Source: G020354085 sp964629975
GTDB lineage: Bacteria; Pseudomonadota; Gammaproteobacteria; Acidiferrobacterales; Sulfurifustaceae
DNA length: 34,626 nt
Assembly (NCBI GenBank): GCA_964629975.1
Contig: CAZVUN010000020.1
Coordinates: 1 to 34,626 of the forward strand
Direction: 5' to 3'
In this document: in pieces, positions 15,858 to 24,062 of the stretch
How the letters are laid out: every line of letters starts with the position of its first letter
Position numbering within the stretch: the first letter of the stretch is position 1
The notes under the pieces: model-generated
What the model was told of the DNA's origin: nothing
Seen by the model: the letters and a program-made list of their open reading frames with translations, nothing else
Databases searched by the model: none
Program-made: the position numbers and the translations under genes

Positions 15858-16433
15858 TTGCAGTGCCTCGACGGCCTCGTGTCGTCGCGGCCGGCGAGCT
15901 GGCCCGACCCGCTTGCCTTCAACACCGTCAGCATCTGGCACTCTCTCGATCAGGCGCAGACGCAGACGCCACCGGCCGCGCAGCCGCTGCCCGAGCCCAC
16001 CTGGCTTGTCATCTGGCGCAAAGGCTGGCGGCCGCATTTCCGCACGCTCACCGCCATCGAGCACGCGGCACTGGCGCGCTTGCGCGCCGGCGCCTCGTTT
16101 GCCGCGGTGTGCGCCGAACTGAGCCAGCAATTCCCCGAGCAGCAGACCACGCACGCGGCGGCGGGTCTGCGTGCCTGGCTGGAGGATGAGCTGATCGTCG
16201 CACTGACCGGCCGCTCGCGCGACGCATCTGCCTGGGCGCTGGCGGGCGCGATCCACGAGCGGCAAGCACTGCCCGTCGTTCGGCGCACGGCAGCGGCCCG
16301 GCGCAGTGCGTGCGGAACGGCGGGGCGGATTCCCGGGTCACGCGCCTTGCGCCAACTGCTCCTGCAGCTGCGCGAAGATCTGCCGGCCGCCCGCAATCAC
16401 GCCGGCGCGCCACACCGCATCGCGCGGGGCTAG
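15858..16433 (+). pseudogene. N-terminally truncated DUF2063 (HvfC/BufC-like) remnant
   Basis: An open frame of 191 codons from a TTG, directly preceded by an in-frame TGA at 15840. Residues 48-112 (WLVIWRKGWRPHFRTLTAIE to WLEDELIV) resemble the C-terminal domain of DUF2063/HvfC-type proteins, which accompany DUF692/HvfB enzymes making copper-binding peptides. The N-terminal DUF2063 domain cannot be found upstream in any frame, and the last 60 residues are non-homologous and overlap the antisense M14 gene. There is no ribosome-binding site. I read it as a decayed remnant; the partner genes hvfA and hvfB are absent here. Confidence 0.5.
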
Positions 16434-17423
16434 CGCGTCACGCAGGGCCGCGCGGATGTGCGCCGCCTGCGCGGGGCTGGACGCACCGTGATGATGCACC
16501 CGGTTCTCCGCGCGCAGGAGGCGCAACAGGGTGGCCGGCCCATAGGTACCGAACTCGAGCGTCGCCGCCACGGTGCGCGCCGCCGGAAACGCCTGGCGCG
16601 TGAGCGCCGCCAGGGTGCCGTGCGCACTGTAGTGCGTGGCGCCGCTGGCGTGATCGCTCTTCACCCGCTCGGCGCCGAAGGCCCTGGCCGCGTCCGCATA
16701 CTCGGGCGACGTCGGCGGCGCATCGAGCAGCAGCTGGTAGCGACCATAGCGACCGAGCCCGGTATGCAGGTCAAGATGCCAGACACGCTGCACGCCGCAG
16801 AAGCGCGCGGCCGCCAGCAGTCCGGCCAGGATCGCGAGCGACGGCTCCCGCCCGGTTCCGCCGAAGAACAGGCCGCGCGGGAACTCATACTGGCCAGCGG
16901 CGATCGTCTGCGCCAGCGCGGCGCGTCCGTGGCGCACCAGCAGCGGCAGCGCCCGCCAGACAAAATCGTCGAGGCGTGGCGCCGGGCTCTCGGGGTTGAG
17001 CCAGGCATTGAGCGCGCGGTAGCCGGGGTTGGACGGGCCGGGAAAGGCGGCGAGCGCGTTGCGATTGAGGTCCACGTTGTGCTCGTTCGCGCGCCGGCCG
17101 TGGGCGAAGCCGTACGGATTGAGCGCATGCGCGAGCAGCACGCCGGCAGCGGAGGGTATCCGGCCCGCGAACTCGGCAAGCCACAGCTGCTGCAAGGCGC
17201 TGCCGGCGTAGCCCTCGACACCGTGCACGCCGCTTGTGATCACCGCCAGCTGCCGCGGCGCCGGGCTGCCCAGGTAGGCACTGTCGAGACTCAGGGACGC
17301 GCCGCCCGGCCCGACCGCGGCGATGGCATGCGCGCCCAGCTCGGCATCGGCATCGGCCGCGCGCGCACGAAAAGCGGCGCGCGCCGCGAAGTAGTCGGAC
17401 GGAAAGTAATCGTCGGCGGGCAT
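16338..17423 (-). CDS. M14 family metallopeptidase, DUF2817 group
   Basis: A 361-residue zinc carboxypeptidase-like protein of the DUF2817 group. Zinc ligands are His67 and Glu70 (SGVHGVEGY) and His220 (HLDLHTGLG); the catalytic Glu290 is in ATLEFGTYGP. Other family blocks are HALNPYGFAHGRRANEHNVDLNRN and RVHHHG. No signal peptide is present, so it should be cytoplasmic. The substrate is unknown; peptide amide or acyl-amino-acid hydrolysis are possibilities for the family. Its 3' end overlaps the antisense DUF2063 remnant by about 95 bp, consistent with the latter being non-functional. Confidence 0.93.
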   Translation of the reverse strand: MPADDYFPSDYFAARAAFRARAADADAELGAHAIAAVGPGGASLSLDSAYLGSPAPRQLAVITSGVHGVEGYAGSALQQLWLAEFAGRIPSAAGVLLAHALNPYGFAHGRRANEHNVDLNRNALAAFPGPSNPGYRALNAWLNPESPAPRLDDFVWRALPLLVRHGRAALAQTIAAGQYEFPRGLFFGGTGREPSLAILAGLLAAARFCGVQRVWHLDLHTGLGRYGRYQLLLDAPPTSPEYADAARAFGAERVKSDHASGATHYSAHGTLAALTRQAFPAARTVAATLEFGTYGPATLLRLLRAENRVHHHGASSPAQAAHIRAALRDALAPRDAVWRAGVIAGGRQIFAQLQEQLAQGA

Positions 17424-17960
17424 CAGCGGGACCGGATGGCGCGGGTCGACCGCTGCGGGCGGACGCGCAGTCCCAGGCGCGCGGGAGTATTCATGTCATT
17501 GAGGTGCGGGCTGGGTCGCTGTCCGTGGCGCTGGCAGGCATGGCGATTATCGCTAGCGGGGAACGGACAATATCGTTGGGACGTATGGCGCCGCTCCCTT
17601 ATATATACCGCAAGGGCCCGCAACCTGCCCGCAGACGAACGATGACCGCTGTCATCAGCGCGGCGTGCCACGCCAGGATACCTGGCTGACCCCCGAGGAC
17701 CCGGACCAGCCGATTGCCCGCCCACGGGCGCGCAAGAGCGTCTTCGCTCGGCGAGGCGTGCTGGCCCCCCCCTCCCGCGGCTCCTGCGCGCGGGTCTGGC
17801 GCGAACCCCACCGCCTGCCGGCGCGGTCGTGCCGGCGGCGGCCGCGCTATTCCCGCGCGCGCTGTGGCATTGAATCCTGCACGCGCGCCACTATTTTTCC
17901 CGCCGTCCCGGTACACACGGGTAGTTCGTCATGACTGGTCACACCAAGGAGCACACACCC
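17424..17960. other. Intergenic region with an AT-rich promoter-like patch
   Basis: About 540 bp with no credible gene. Within it, TTGGGA (17576-17581) followed after 17-18 nt by TTATATATA (17599-17607) resembles a sigma-70 promoter reading rightwards. The nearest downstream start is some 350 bp away, so an untranslated RNA or long leader is possible. A second AT-rich patch, CTATTTTT, lies near 17892. Confidence 0.35.
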
Positions 17961-18161
17961 ATGTCCGAAGACACACTGACACTGACACCCCACAGCTACG
18001 GCAAGCTCGGCCTGGTCCACTGCGGCGTGACCCGCGAGGGCTTCATCGCGGTCGGTGGCGATCCGCGCGACATCGCCGACGGTGAGGAAATCCTGTTCGA
18101 ACGTGTGGGGATCAAGGCCAGGCGCAACGGCAGCGAGTACGTCTTTAGCAGGGCGCACTGA
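17961..18161 (+). CDS. Small protein of unknown function
   Basis: A 66-residue protein not assignable to a family. It begins MSEDTLTLTPHSYGKLGLVH, has a single cysteine (VHCGVTREGF), and continues GGDPRDIADGEEILFERVG to EYVFSRAH. Alternating hydrophobic residues suggest a small all-beta fold. The start at ATG 17961 is supported by CAAGGAG at 9-10 nt; an in-frame ATG at 17931 lacks a site. It converges on the PDC sensor gene with 12 bp between the stops. Codon use and a good ribosome-binding site make it likely to be real. Confidence 0.72.
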   Translation: MSEDTLTLTPHSYGKLGLVHCGVTREGFIAVGGDPRDIADGEEILFERVGIKARRNGSEYVFSRAH

Positions 18162-18173
18162 CCGCGCGGCCGG

Positions 18174-19124
18174 CTAGGCCGCCACGTCGCCCTGCCAGAA
18201 GGAGACGCCCTTGCCGAGGAACTCGTCGTAGCGCATGTAGTGCGAGCCGTCGCAGGAGAACGTGAGGCTCACCATGCCGTTGAACACGTTGATCGAGGCG
18301 GTGCGCAGGTAAATGGTCTTGTCGACCAGGCGCAGCGCGCGCAAGGCGTCGAGCACGCGCGCCACCTCGGCGCGCGGAATCGCCGCGTCCGCGGGGTACG
18401 CGCGCCGCGGGTAAATGAGGCAGATGTCCGGATCGCTCAGGGCCTCATCGTCCAGGATGCGATAGCGAAACGGGTCGTCCATCGTCCAGATGGTCGCCTG
18501 GCTGCTCGCGAAGTGTATCTGGCACTGAAACACGCCGCGCTCGGTCAGCAACTCCTCGAGAATCGACAGGGTGCCGGGCAGGTGGCGGTCCATCGGGCTC
18601 TCCTCGCGCGTCTGCTGGAAGAGCATGGCACGGATCGCCGGATCGCCCTTCACCTGCCGCCAGTTGCCGGGCTCGCGGTACAGGCCCGCGGTCACCGGCA
18701 GGTCGCGCAAGTCAAAATCCGCCCCGAGATAACCGACGGTACCGGCGCCGGTCGTAATCACCTGCAACGCCGTGAGTGACGGCCGGTGTGCAGCGAGACT
18801 GATGTAGGCGTCCGACAACAGAAAGCCCCACGGCGGGATCGACTCGCGCATGTAGGGACGTTGCGAACGATCGCGCCCGAAGTGCCCCGGCGTCAGCCCC
18901 GCGCGGCTGACGTTGTCGCACAGCTGCACGCCGTCGGTTCCGACGACGTACAGGTAGGTGCAATACGGAATGCCGGAGAAGCCGGCGAGCAACACGGCAT
19001 TGAGCCGGTCGCGATCGCCCCACGCCGGCGCGCACTGCTCCGCCAGCCGCGCGATCGGCTCGCGCAGCATGCGCGCGAGCTCCTCGCGCTGTCGGTAGAT
19101 GCTGTCTTTCCAGGATGCTTCCAT
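18174..19124 (-). CDS. Stand-alone PDC (Cache-like) sensor domain protein
   Basis: A 316-residue soluble protein. The region around residues 50-150 (YLYVVGTDGVQLCDNVS, HFGRDRSQRPYMRESI, LLSDAYISLAAHRPSLTALQVI, GYLGADFDLRDLPV) is a PDC/dCache-type ligand-binding domain, normally extracytoplasmic in receptors. The second half contains a different alpha-beta domain ending FNGMVSLTFSCDGSHYMRYDEFLGKGVSFW. There are no TM segments, signal peptide or output domain such as GGDEF or kinase. Similar domains precede GGDEF modules in related bacteria. The ligand and partner are unknown. Confidence 0.8.
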   Translation of the reverse strand: MEASWKDSIYRQREELARMLREPIARLAEQCAPAWGDRDRLNAVLLAGFSGIPYCTYLYVVGTDGVQLCDNVSRAGLTPGHFGRDRSQRPYMRESIPPWGFLLSDAYISLAAHRPSLTALQVITTGAGTVGYLGADFDLRDLPVTAGLYREPGNWRQVKGDPAIRAMLFQQTREESPMDRHLPGTLSILEELLTERGVFQCQIHFASSQATIWTMDDPFRYRILDDEALSDPDICLIYPRRAYPADAAIPRAEVARVLDALRALRLVDKTIYLRTASINVFNGMVSLTFSCDGSHYMRYDEFLGKGVSFWQGDVAA

Positions 19125-19440
19125 GATTCAGCCAAGGGACGGTTGGTCAGTCAAAACATAGCGCAATTGGGCCACCCCGTGCAGCCACCGCGCCGATCCC
19201 GCAGGTGCATCGCACGTGTTACGCAACGCGCGGGGGCGGGGGCGCTGGCGATGGCCATTGCCCTGGTTAGGGCGGGCACAACAGGTTTGGTTCCCCTGGC
19301 CGGCGAGCGCCCCAACGGCGGGCAGGCCTGCACAATTTCAGGACACCGGCGGTTACCGATCCATGAGCGCGAGGCGTCGTCGCGGCAGCTTGTCCCTCGC
19401 TGGGGCGCGATCCGGCACCGCTTTCGGGCAGCGCATCCGG
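19125..19440. other. Intergenic region without a recognisable gene
   Basis: About 315 bp. The frames crossing it have no family features or ribosome-binding sites. It should carry the minus-strand promoter of the sensor gene; TATGTT near 19157-19162 (minus) is the only -10-like sequence I noticed. Confidence 0.35.
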
Positions 19441-20259
19441 TTACCGCGGCTTGCGGGCCAGCACCCCGTCGCCAACCCGTTCGGTGACGAACCCGGCCCG
19501 TTGCAGCCGCGTCGCCACTTCCTTCGGCACATCGCGACCGCTGCTGAGCCTGTTCGGCGTACCCGTGTAATGAAACAGCCGGCCGGCGGGCGTGAGCACG
19601 CGCGCGAGCTGATCATAGAACGCCTGCGCGTACAGCTCACCGGCGATGCCGAAGCGCGGCGGGTCGTGCAGCACCGCCTCCACCGACGCGCCTGGCAGCG
19701 CGGTGATCCGCTCGGCGATATCGCCCTGCGTCAGCGTCAGGCGCGCCTCGGGCGGCGGTGACCACGGATTACAACGGCGCAGCCACAACACGTCGGGATG
19801 CTTCTCGTACGACAGCACGCGCTGCGCACCGCCCCGCAGGCACCAGGCGGCGAAATAGCCCAGGCCGCCCCAGGTATCGAGAATCACCTTGCCGCGCGGC
19901 TGGATCAGGCGCACCTTGCGTTCGGCATCCGCATAGGGCGAGACCTGCGCCGTCGGCAGCATCTTGATGCCGTCGATCTCGAACGTCGGCGGGCCCCATG
20001 CGGTCGGCACCAGCTTGATGAGCGCCGTGGTGAACCGCGCCACCGGCCGAAACGCGCCGTCGACCCAGTGGTACACCGTGCGTGGCTTGCACACCGCGAG
20101 ATACGGGAACCGTTGGCCGTCCCACACCCAGCCCTCGGCGTCGACCGCAACCCGCGTCGTCGTACGCTGCAGATCGAGCGAGCACTCGACGCTGGGCACG
20201 CCGGCATCCGCGGCCGCGCGCAGTGCGTCGTGCACCTCCTGCGTCAACAGCGGGCCCAT
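19441..20259 (-). CDS. SAM-dependent methyltransferase, COG2521 type
   Basis: A 272-residue Rossmann-fold methyltransferase. Motif I is LDTWGGLGYFAAW, the ribose-binding acid follows in VLSYEKHPDVL, and motif IV is LHDPPRFGIAGELYAQ, a DPP(Y/F/R)-type catalytic loop seen in enzymes modifying exocyclic amines. An N-terminal domain of about 100 residues (YLAVCKPRTVYHW, FEIDGIKMLPT) precedes the fold. This arrangement matches the predicted methyltransferase group COG2521, common in Archaea and scattered in Bacteria. Its substrate is unknown; RNA or protein are both possible. The ATG at 20259 has no strong Shine-Dalgarno. Confidence 0.87.
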   Translation of the reverse strand: MGPLLTQEVHDALRAAADAGVPSVECSLDLQRTTTRVAVDAEGWVWDGQRFPYLAVCKPRTVYHWVDGAFRPVARFTTALIKLVPTAWGPPTFEIDGIKMLPTAQVSPYADAERKVRLIQPRGKVILDTWGGLGYFAAWCLRGGAQRVLSYEKHPDVLWLRRCNPWSPPPEARLTLTQGDIAERITALPGASVEAVLHDPPRFGIAGELYAQAFYDQLARVLTPAGRLFHYTGTPNRLSSGRDVPKEVATRLQRAGFVTERVGDGVLARKPR

Positions 20260-20325
20260 CAGCGGGTCAGCAATCCGCCAGGCCGCGTCACGACCGGGCG
20301 GGCGGCCGCGGGGCGCGCGCCGTGA

Positions 20326-20793
20326 TCAGAAATCCCAGGCCCGCCGGACCGTTTCGGTCTGCAGCGCCTCGAGCCGGCGCAGAATCTCTTCGCGCCGGGT
20401 GAGCAGCGCGTGACCGCTCATGCGCCCGAACACCGCCTCTTCGTGGGTGGCGTGTTCGAGCAGCGCCTGATACAGCGGCTTGAGACATTCCTCGAAGTGA
20501 TCGTAATCCTGGTGCTTGATGACGATGGCCAAGTCACGCAACAACCGCGTCAGCTTGTCATGCTCGTAACTGAGCTCGCCGATCTCATCGTCCGGATCCC
20601 CGACCTCGTCCTTGAAAAACGGATACAGCACCTCGTCCTCCATGCGCATGTGCAGCTTGAGATCGTCCACGAACGCCTGAAAGCGCTGCGCCGCTTCCTT
20701 CCATTCCTGCACGCCCGCGGCGATTTCGCAGGCCTCCAGCGCCGCCTGATACTTGCGGTGATCGTGCACCAGCCAATTGGAGGAATCACCCAT
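20326..20793 (-). CDS. Hemerythrin domain protein
   Basis: A 155-residue four-helix hemerythrin-like protein with putative diiron ligands at His10/His12 (WLVHDHRKY), His48 and Glu52 (LHMRMEDEVLYPFF), His78 (YEHDKL), and His114 with Glu118 (LEHATHEEAVFGRM). It has no signal peptide or extra domains. The ATG at 20793 has GGAGG upstream at about 7 nt. Bacterial single-domain hemerythrins bind O2 or NO, or act in iron and redox stress. Which one applies here is not evident. It lies about 65 bp upstream of the methyltransferase gene in the same direction, so they may be co-transcribed. Confidence 0.93.
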   Translation of the reverse strand: MGDSSNWLVHDHRKYQAALEACEIAAGVQEWKEAAQRFQAFVDDLKLHMRMEDEVLYPFFKDEVGDPDDEIGELSYEHDKLTRLLRDLAIVIKHQDYDHFEECLKPLYQALLEHATHEEAVFGRMSGHALLTRREEILRRLEALQTETVRRAWDF

Positions 20794-20938
20794 GTCTCGA
20801 CCTCCGGGGACGTAACGGGCAGTGCGGCTGCGCGAGCCGGGAAGCGCCTGGTCATTGTCCGCCAACGGCTCCCGGGGCGAAAGCCCCCGCAGTGGCGCAC
20901 CGGCGTGCGTGCACCAGCCAGCCTCGCCGCATGCGGGC

Positions 20939-21346
20939 CTACTCCCCGATCCGCGTCTTTTTCAGGCGGATGATTTGGCGCCGCTCCTTGTTGCTCGGAC
21001 GGCCTTCGCTGCGGGGCAGATGCTGGCGCTCCCGGGCAAGGCGCGCCGCCAGCACCTTGCGCGCGGCCCGGCTCGCCGCGCTTTCCTCATACAGCAATGC
21101 GGCCTGCGATGCCGGGCCGCGCCGGGCGGACAAGGCCCGCACCCGCACTTCGTGGCGGTAGGGACCGGTATGGATGCTCATGGCGTCGCTCACGCGCAAC
21201 GCCTTCGCCGGCTTCACGCGCTCGCCATTGACCTTGACCTTGCCGCCCGCCACGGCCTCCGCGGCCAGGGCGCGCGTCTTGTAGAACCGCGCGGCCCACA
21301 GCCACTTGTCGATACGGACGCTGTCGTCTGCTGCTGTCGCCACCAT
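20939..21346 (-). CDS. hslR: Ribosome-associated heat-shock protein Hsp15 (S4 domain)
   Basis: A 135-residue S4-domain protein closely resembling Hsp15, with VRIDKWLWAARFYKTRALA, GGKVKVNGERVKPAK, the PASQAALLYEE segment and the basic tail RPSNKERRQIIRLKK. Hsp15 binds 50S subunits carrying a stuck nascent chain and helps return them to the translation cycle. Length and motif order match the E. coli protein. The chosen start is ATG 21346 (MVATAADDS). No clear ribosome-binding site is seen, and the open frame continues upstream through poor-quality sequence. It is the gene downstream of the TrhA-like gene. Confidence 0.94.
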   Translation of the reverse strand: MVATAADDSVRIDKWLWAARFYKTRALAAEAVAGGKVKVNGERVKPAKALRVSDAMSIHTGPYRHEVRVRALSARRGPASQAALLYEESAASRAARKVLAARLARERQHLPRSEGRPSNKERRQIIRLKKTRIGE

Positions 21347-21474
21347 TGTCGGTCGTGTCGCTGCGCCACGCGATTCGGTCGACCGCTCACGCTTGCCGAC
21401 CGACAGCCCGGAGCTGGCCACGATAGGCGAGGCGGCGCCCGGGGTGCCGCCGCGCGCGGATTCATCGGACGCGG

Positions 21475-22089
21475 TCAGACATATACGAGAATCGCCACAT
21501 AGTGGCTGATGCTGCCGGCCAGCACGAACAGGTGCCACAGCCCGTGCATCCACGGGTAGCGTTGATCGAGTGCGAAGAACACGATGCCGGCGGTGTAGCA
21601 GATGCCGCCCGCCAGCAGCCACAGAAAGCCGGCGTACGGCAGCGCCGCGAGCAACGGCTTGAGCGCCACCAGCACCAGCCAGCCCATCACGAAGTAAATG
21701 ACGAACGGCACCACCCGCGCGCCGCGCCGCGGCAGCGCATCGAGCACCAGGCCGAGCAGCGCCATGCCCCAGATCGCGCCGAACATCCACCAGCCCACGG
21801 CCCCGCTCAGCGTCACCAGCGTGAACGGCGTGTAGCTGCCGGCAATCAACAGGTAGATCGCCTGGTGATCGAGAATGCGAAACACGCGCTTCGCGCGCCC
21901 CGGCAGGCCGTGATAGAGCGTGGACACGAGATACAGCAGAAACAGCGTGGCGCCGTAGACGCTGAACGAGACGATGCGGCGTACCTCGCCATCGTGCGAC
22001 GCCACCACGACCAGTACCACGGCCCCGGCCAGCGCCAGCGCGGCACCCACCAGGTGGGAGATGCTGTTAAACCGCTCGCCCCTGATCAT
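21475..22089 (-). CDS. TrhA/YqfA family membrane protein (hemolysin III)
   Basis: A 204-residue seven-TM protein of the hemolysin III/PAQR family. Family residues seen are SISHLVGA at the N-terminus, STLYHGLP, DHQAIYLLIAGSYTP and HGLWHLFVLAGSISHY, whose histidines form the putative zinc site of the PAQR hydrolase-like core. In E. coli the homologue YqfA (TrhA) affects membrane energetics. The name hemolysin is historical and does not imply toxicity. The start at ATG 22089 (MIRGERFNS) is preceded by GGTGG; the upstream frame is not conserved-looking. It probably shares a transcript with hslR downstream. Confidence 0.93.
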   Translation of the reverse strand: MIRGERFNSISHLVGAALALAGAVVLVVVASHDGEVRRIVSFSVYGATLFLLYLVSTLYHGLPGRAKRVFRILDHQAIYLLIAGSYTPFTLVTLSGAVGWWMFGAIWGMALLGLVLDALPRRGARVVPFVIYFVMGWLVLVALKPLLAALPYAGFLWLLAGGICYTAGIVFFALDQRYPWMHGLWHLFVLAGSISHYVAILVYV

Positions 22090-22428
22090 CCACCGACAAT
22101 ACCATGCCGCCGAAGTGACGCGGGACCAGAGGCGTCGCACGGCTACGGCGAACCAGGCCGCACGTCGTCACGCCACCGCTTCCGCTCGGGGTCGCCTTGC
22201 GCCAACCCGGCAGACAGGTCGTCAGCCGACCACACGAATGCATAACTCCTCCACACGCACCAGCTGGCCCGCGCGGATCTTGCCGGTCTTGCGCAGCTGC
22301 ACGTGGCCGTCCCCTGCTACCTCGCCGACCGCCCTGCGCAGCGTGCCGGCACCGCCGGGCGATCATGCGTTGACGCGTATAGTGCTAATCTTGGATTTTC
22401 TCGCCGATACCACAGCGAAGGAAACCTC
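22090..22428. other. Divergent intergenic region with a coding-like fragment
   Basis: It lies between the TrhA-like and DUF1800 genes. On the minus strand 22362-22222 can be read without a stop as TLRRAVGEVAGDGHVQLRKT followed by GKIRAGQLVRVEELCIRVVG, but it has no start codon and no detectable family. It may be a relic. TTGACG at 22370 and TATAGT at 22379 are promoter-like but not correctly spaced to each other. Confidence 0.35.
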
Positions 22429-24054
22429 TTGTTCCCGCGTTTGCCAAGACCCCGGCCGGCGGACGACCCCGCGGCGCTGAATCTGCGCGCCGTGCTCGAC
22501 CAGGCGCACAGCCGGCGCGATTTCCTGCGACTCATGGGCGCGGGCCTCGGCTACTCCGCGCTGGCGTCGGTCCTCCCCGGTTGCGGTGGCGGTGGCGGCG
22601 AGAGCGGCATCACGCAGCCGCCTGCCGCGCTGCCCGCGGCCACGGCCGAATACACGGTCCTGAAGCGTACCAGCTTCGGCGTGCATCGCGATGCCCTGTC
22701 CGCCATCCGCACCCAGGGCATCGATGCCTACCTCGAGAGCCAGCTGAACTATCCGGCGATCGACGACGGCAACCTCGAGGCCACCATCGCGGCGCGCTTC
22801 CCGCTCACCACCCGCACGCCGGCACAGCTGATCCTCGGCTTCCCCGACAACATCACGGCAATCGCCCAGCAGATGATCGCGGCCACGCAATACCGGCAGA
22901 TCTACAGCAAGCGCCAGCTGTACGAGGTGATGGTGGAGTTCTGGACCAATCACTTCAACATCCATCTGCTCAACGGCCTCGGTCCGACACTCAAGCCCGA
23001 GGACGACCGGCAGGTGATTCGCGCCCACGCACTAGGCAACTTCCGCGCCCTGCTCGGCGCCTCGGCGCACAGCCCGGCGATGCTGTTCTATCTCGACAAC
23101 TTCTACAACCAGGCGTCCGCGCCCAACGAGAACTACGCGCGCGAGCTGATGGAGTTGCACACCCTCGGCGTCGACGGCGGCTACACCGAGCAGGACGTGA
23201 AGGAAGTGGCGCGCTGTTTCACCGGCTGGTCGATGCGCTTTCCCGGTGACGCGGGCGGTGCCTACGGCAGCTACGTCTTCAGCGCAGCGCTGCACGACAA
23301 CAACGCCAAGTCCGTGTTGGGCAACGCGATCGCCGCCGGTGGCGGCCAGGACGACGGCAACCGGGTGCTGGACATCCTGGCCACGCATCCGTCAACCGCG
23401 CGCTTCATCGCCACCAAACTGTGCCGGCGCTTCATCACCGACGATCCCGATGCCGCCACCGTCGCCACCGTGGCGGCGGCGTTCACGGCGAGCAACGGCG
23501 ACATCAAGGCCACGCTGCGCGCGCTGTTCGGCACGCCGGCGTTTCGCACCAGCGCCGACCTCAAGTTCTGCCGCCCGACGGAATACCTCGCCGGCACGAT
23601 TCGCGCGCTGGCGCCGGACACCGGCTACCCGACCGACAACGGCCTGCTGTTCTTCTTCGCCCAGAGCATCCTCGGCCAGCTGCCGTTTTACTGGCCGACA
23701 CCCGACGGTTATCCCGACAGGCAGGACTACTGGGCCAGCACCGGCGGCCTGCTCAACCGCTGGCGCCTGTCGTTCCTGAGTTACGCGCCGTACCTTCCAA
23801 GCATCGGCGTGTTCCAGATCAACTACACCGCCCTGCTGGGCGGCGCCAACACCATCGCGACCGTCATCGATGCGCTGGTGGCGAACGTGTTGATGCGCCC
23901 GCTGCACGTTGCGGATCGCACCACCCTGGTTGACTGGCTGGTGGCGCAGACCCGCATCGCGGCGAACGACGTGCTGACACCGGGCGCCCCCGAGCAAATC
24001 GCGGCACTGGTCGCGGCGGTGCTCGTCAGTTCCGCCTACTTCCAGCTGCGCTAA
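22429..24054 (+). CDS. DUF1800 family protein with Tat/lipobox leader
   Basis: A 541-residue DUF1800 protein. The twin-arginine motif SRRDFLRLMG (28-37) is followed by a hydrophobic stretch and LPGC with Cys52, so it is probably a Tat-exported lipoprotein. The DUF1800 body has LKRTSFGVH, EFWTNHFNIH, MLFYLDNFYNQ, NENYARELMELHTLGVDGGYT and FTGWS. I place the start at TTG 22429, because AAGGA lies 6-7 nt upstream and earlier in-frame residues look non-coding. The next gene is DUF1501, 14 bp after the stop, an often-seen pair of unknown function. No cofactor motif is recognisable. Confidence 0.92.
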   Translation: MFPRLPRPRPADDPAALNLRAVLDQAHSRRDFLRLMGAGLGYSALASVLPGCGGGGGESGITQPPAALPAATAEYTVLKRTSFGVHRDALSAIRTQGIDAYLESQLNYPAIDDGNLEATIAARFPLTTRTPAQLILGFPDNITAIAQQMIAATQYRQIYSKRQLYEVMVEFWTNHFNIHLLNGLGPTLKPEDDRQVIRAHALGNFRALLGASAHSPAMLFYLDNFYNQASAPNENYARELMELHTLGVDGGYTEQDVKEVARCFTGWSMRFPGDAGGAYGSYVFSAALHDNNAKSVLGNAIAAGGGQDDGNRVLDILATHPSTARFIATKLCRRFITDDPDAATVATVAAAFTASNGDIKATLRALFGTPAFRTSADLKFCRPTEYLAGTIRALAPDTGYPTDNGLLFFFAQSILGQLPFYWPTPDGYPDRQDYWASTGGLLNRWRLSFLSYAPYLPSIGVFQINYTALLGGANTIATVIDALVANVLMRPLHVADRTTLVDWLVAQTRIAANDVLTPGAPEQIAALVAAVLVSSAYFQLR

Positions 24055-24062
24055 CGGGAGGC

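Noticed and set aside
21475..22089. Calling the hemolysin III homologue a virulence toxin
   Set aside because: The TrhA/YqfA family is a widespread housekeeping membrane family; its name is historical and the context shows no virulence genes.
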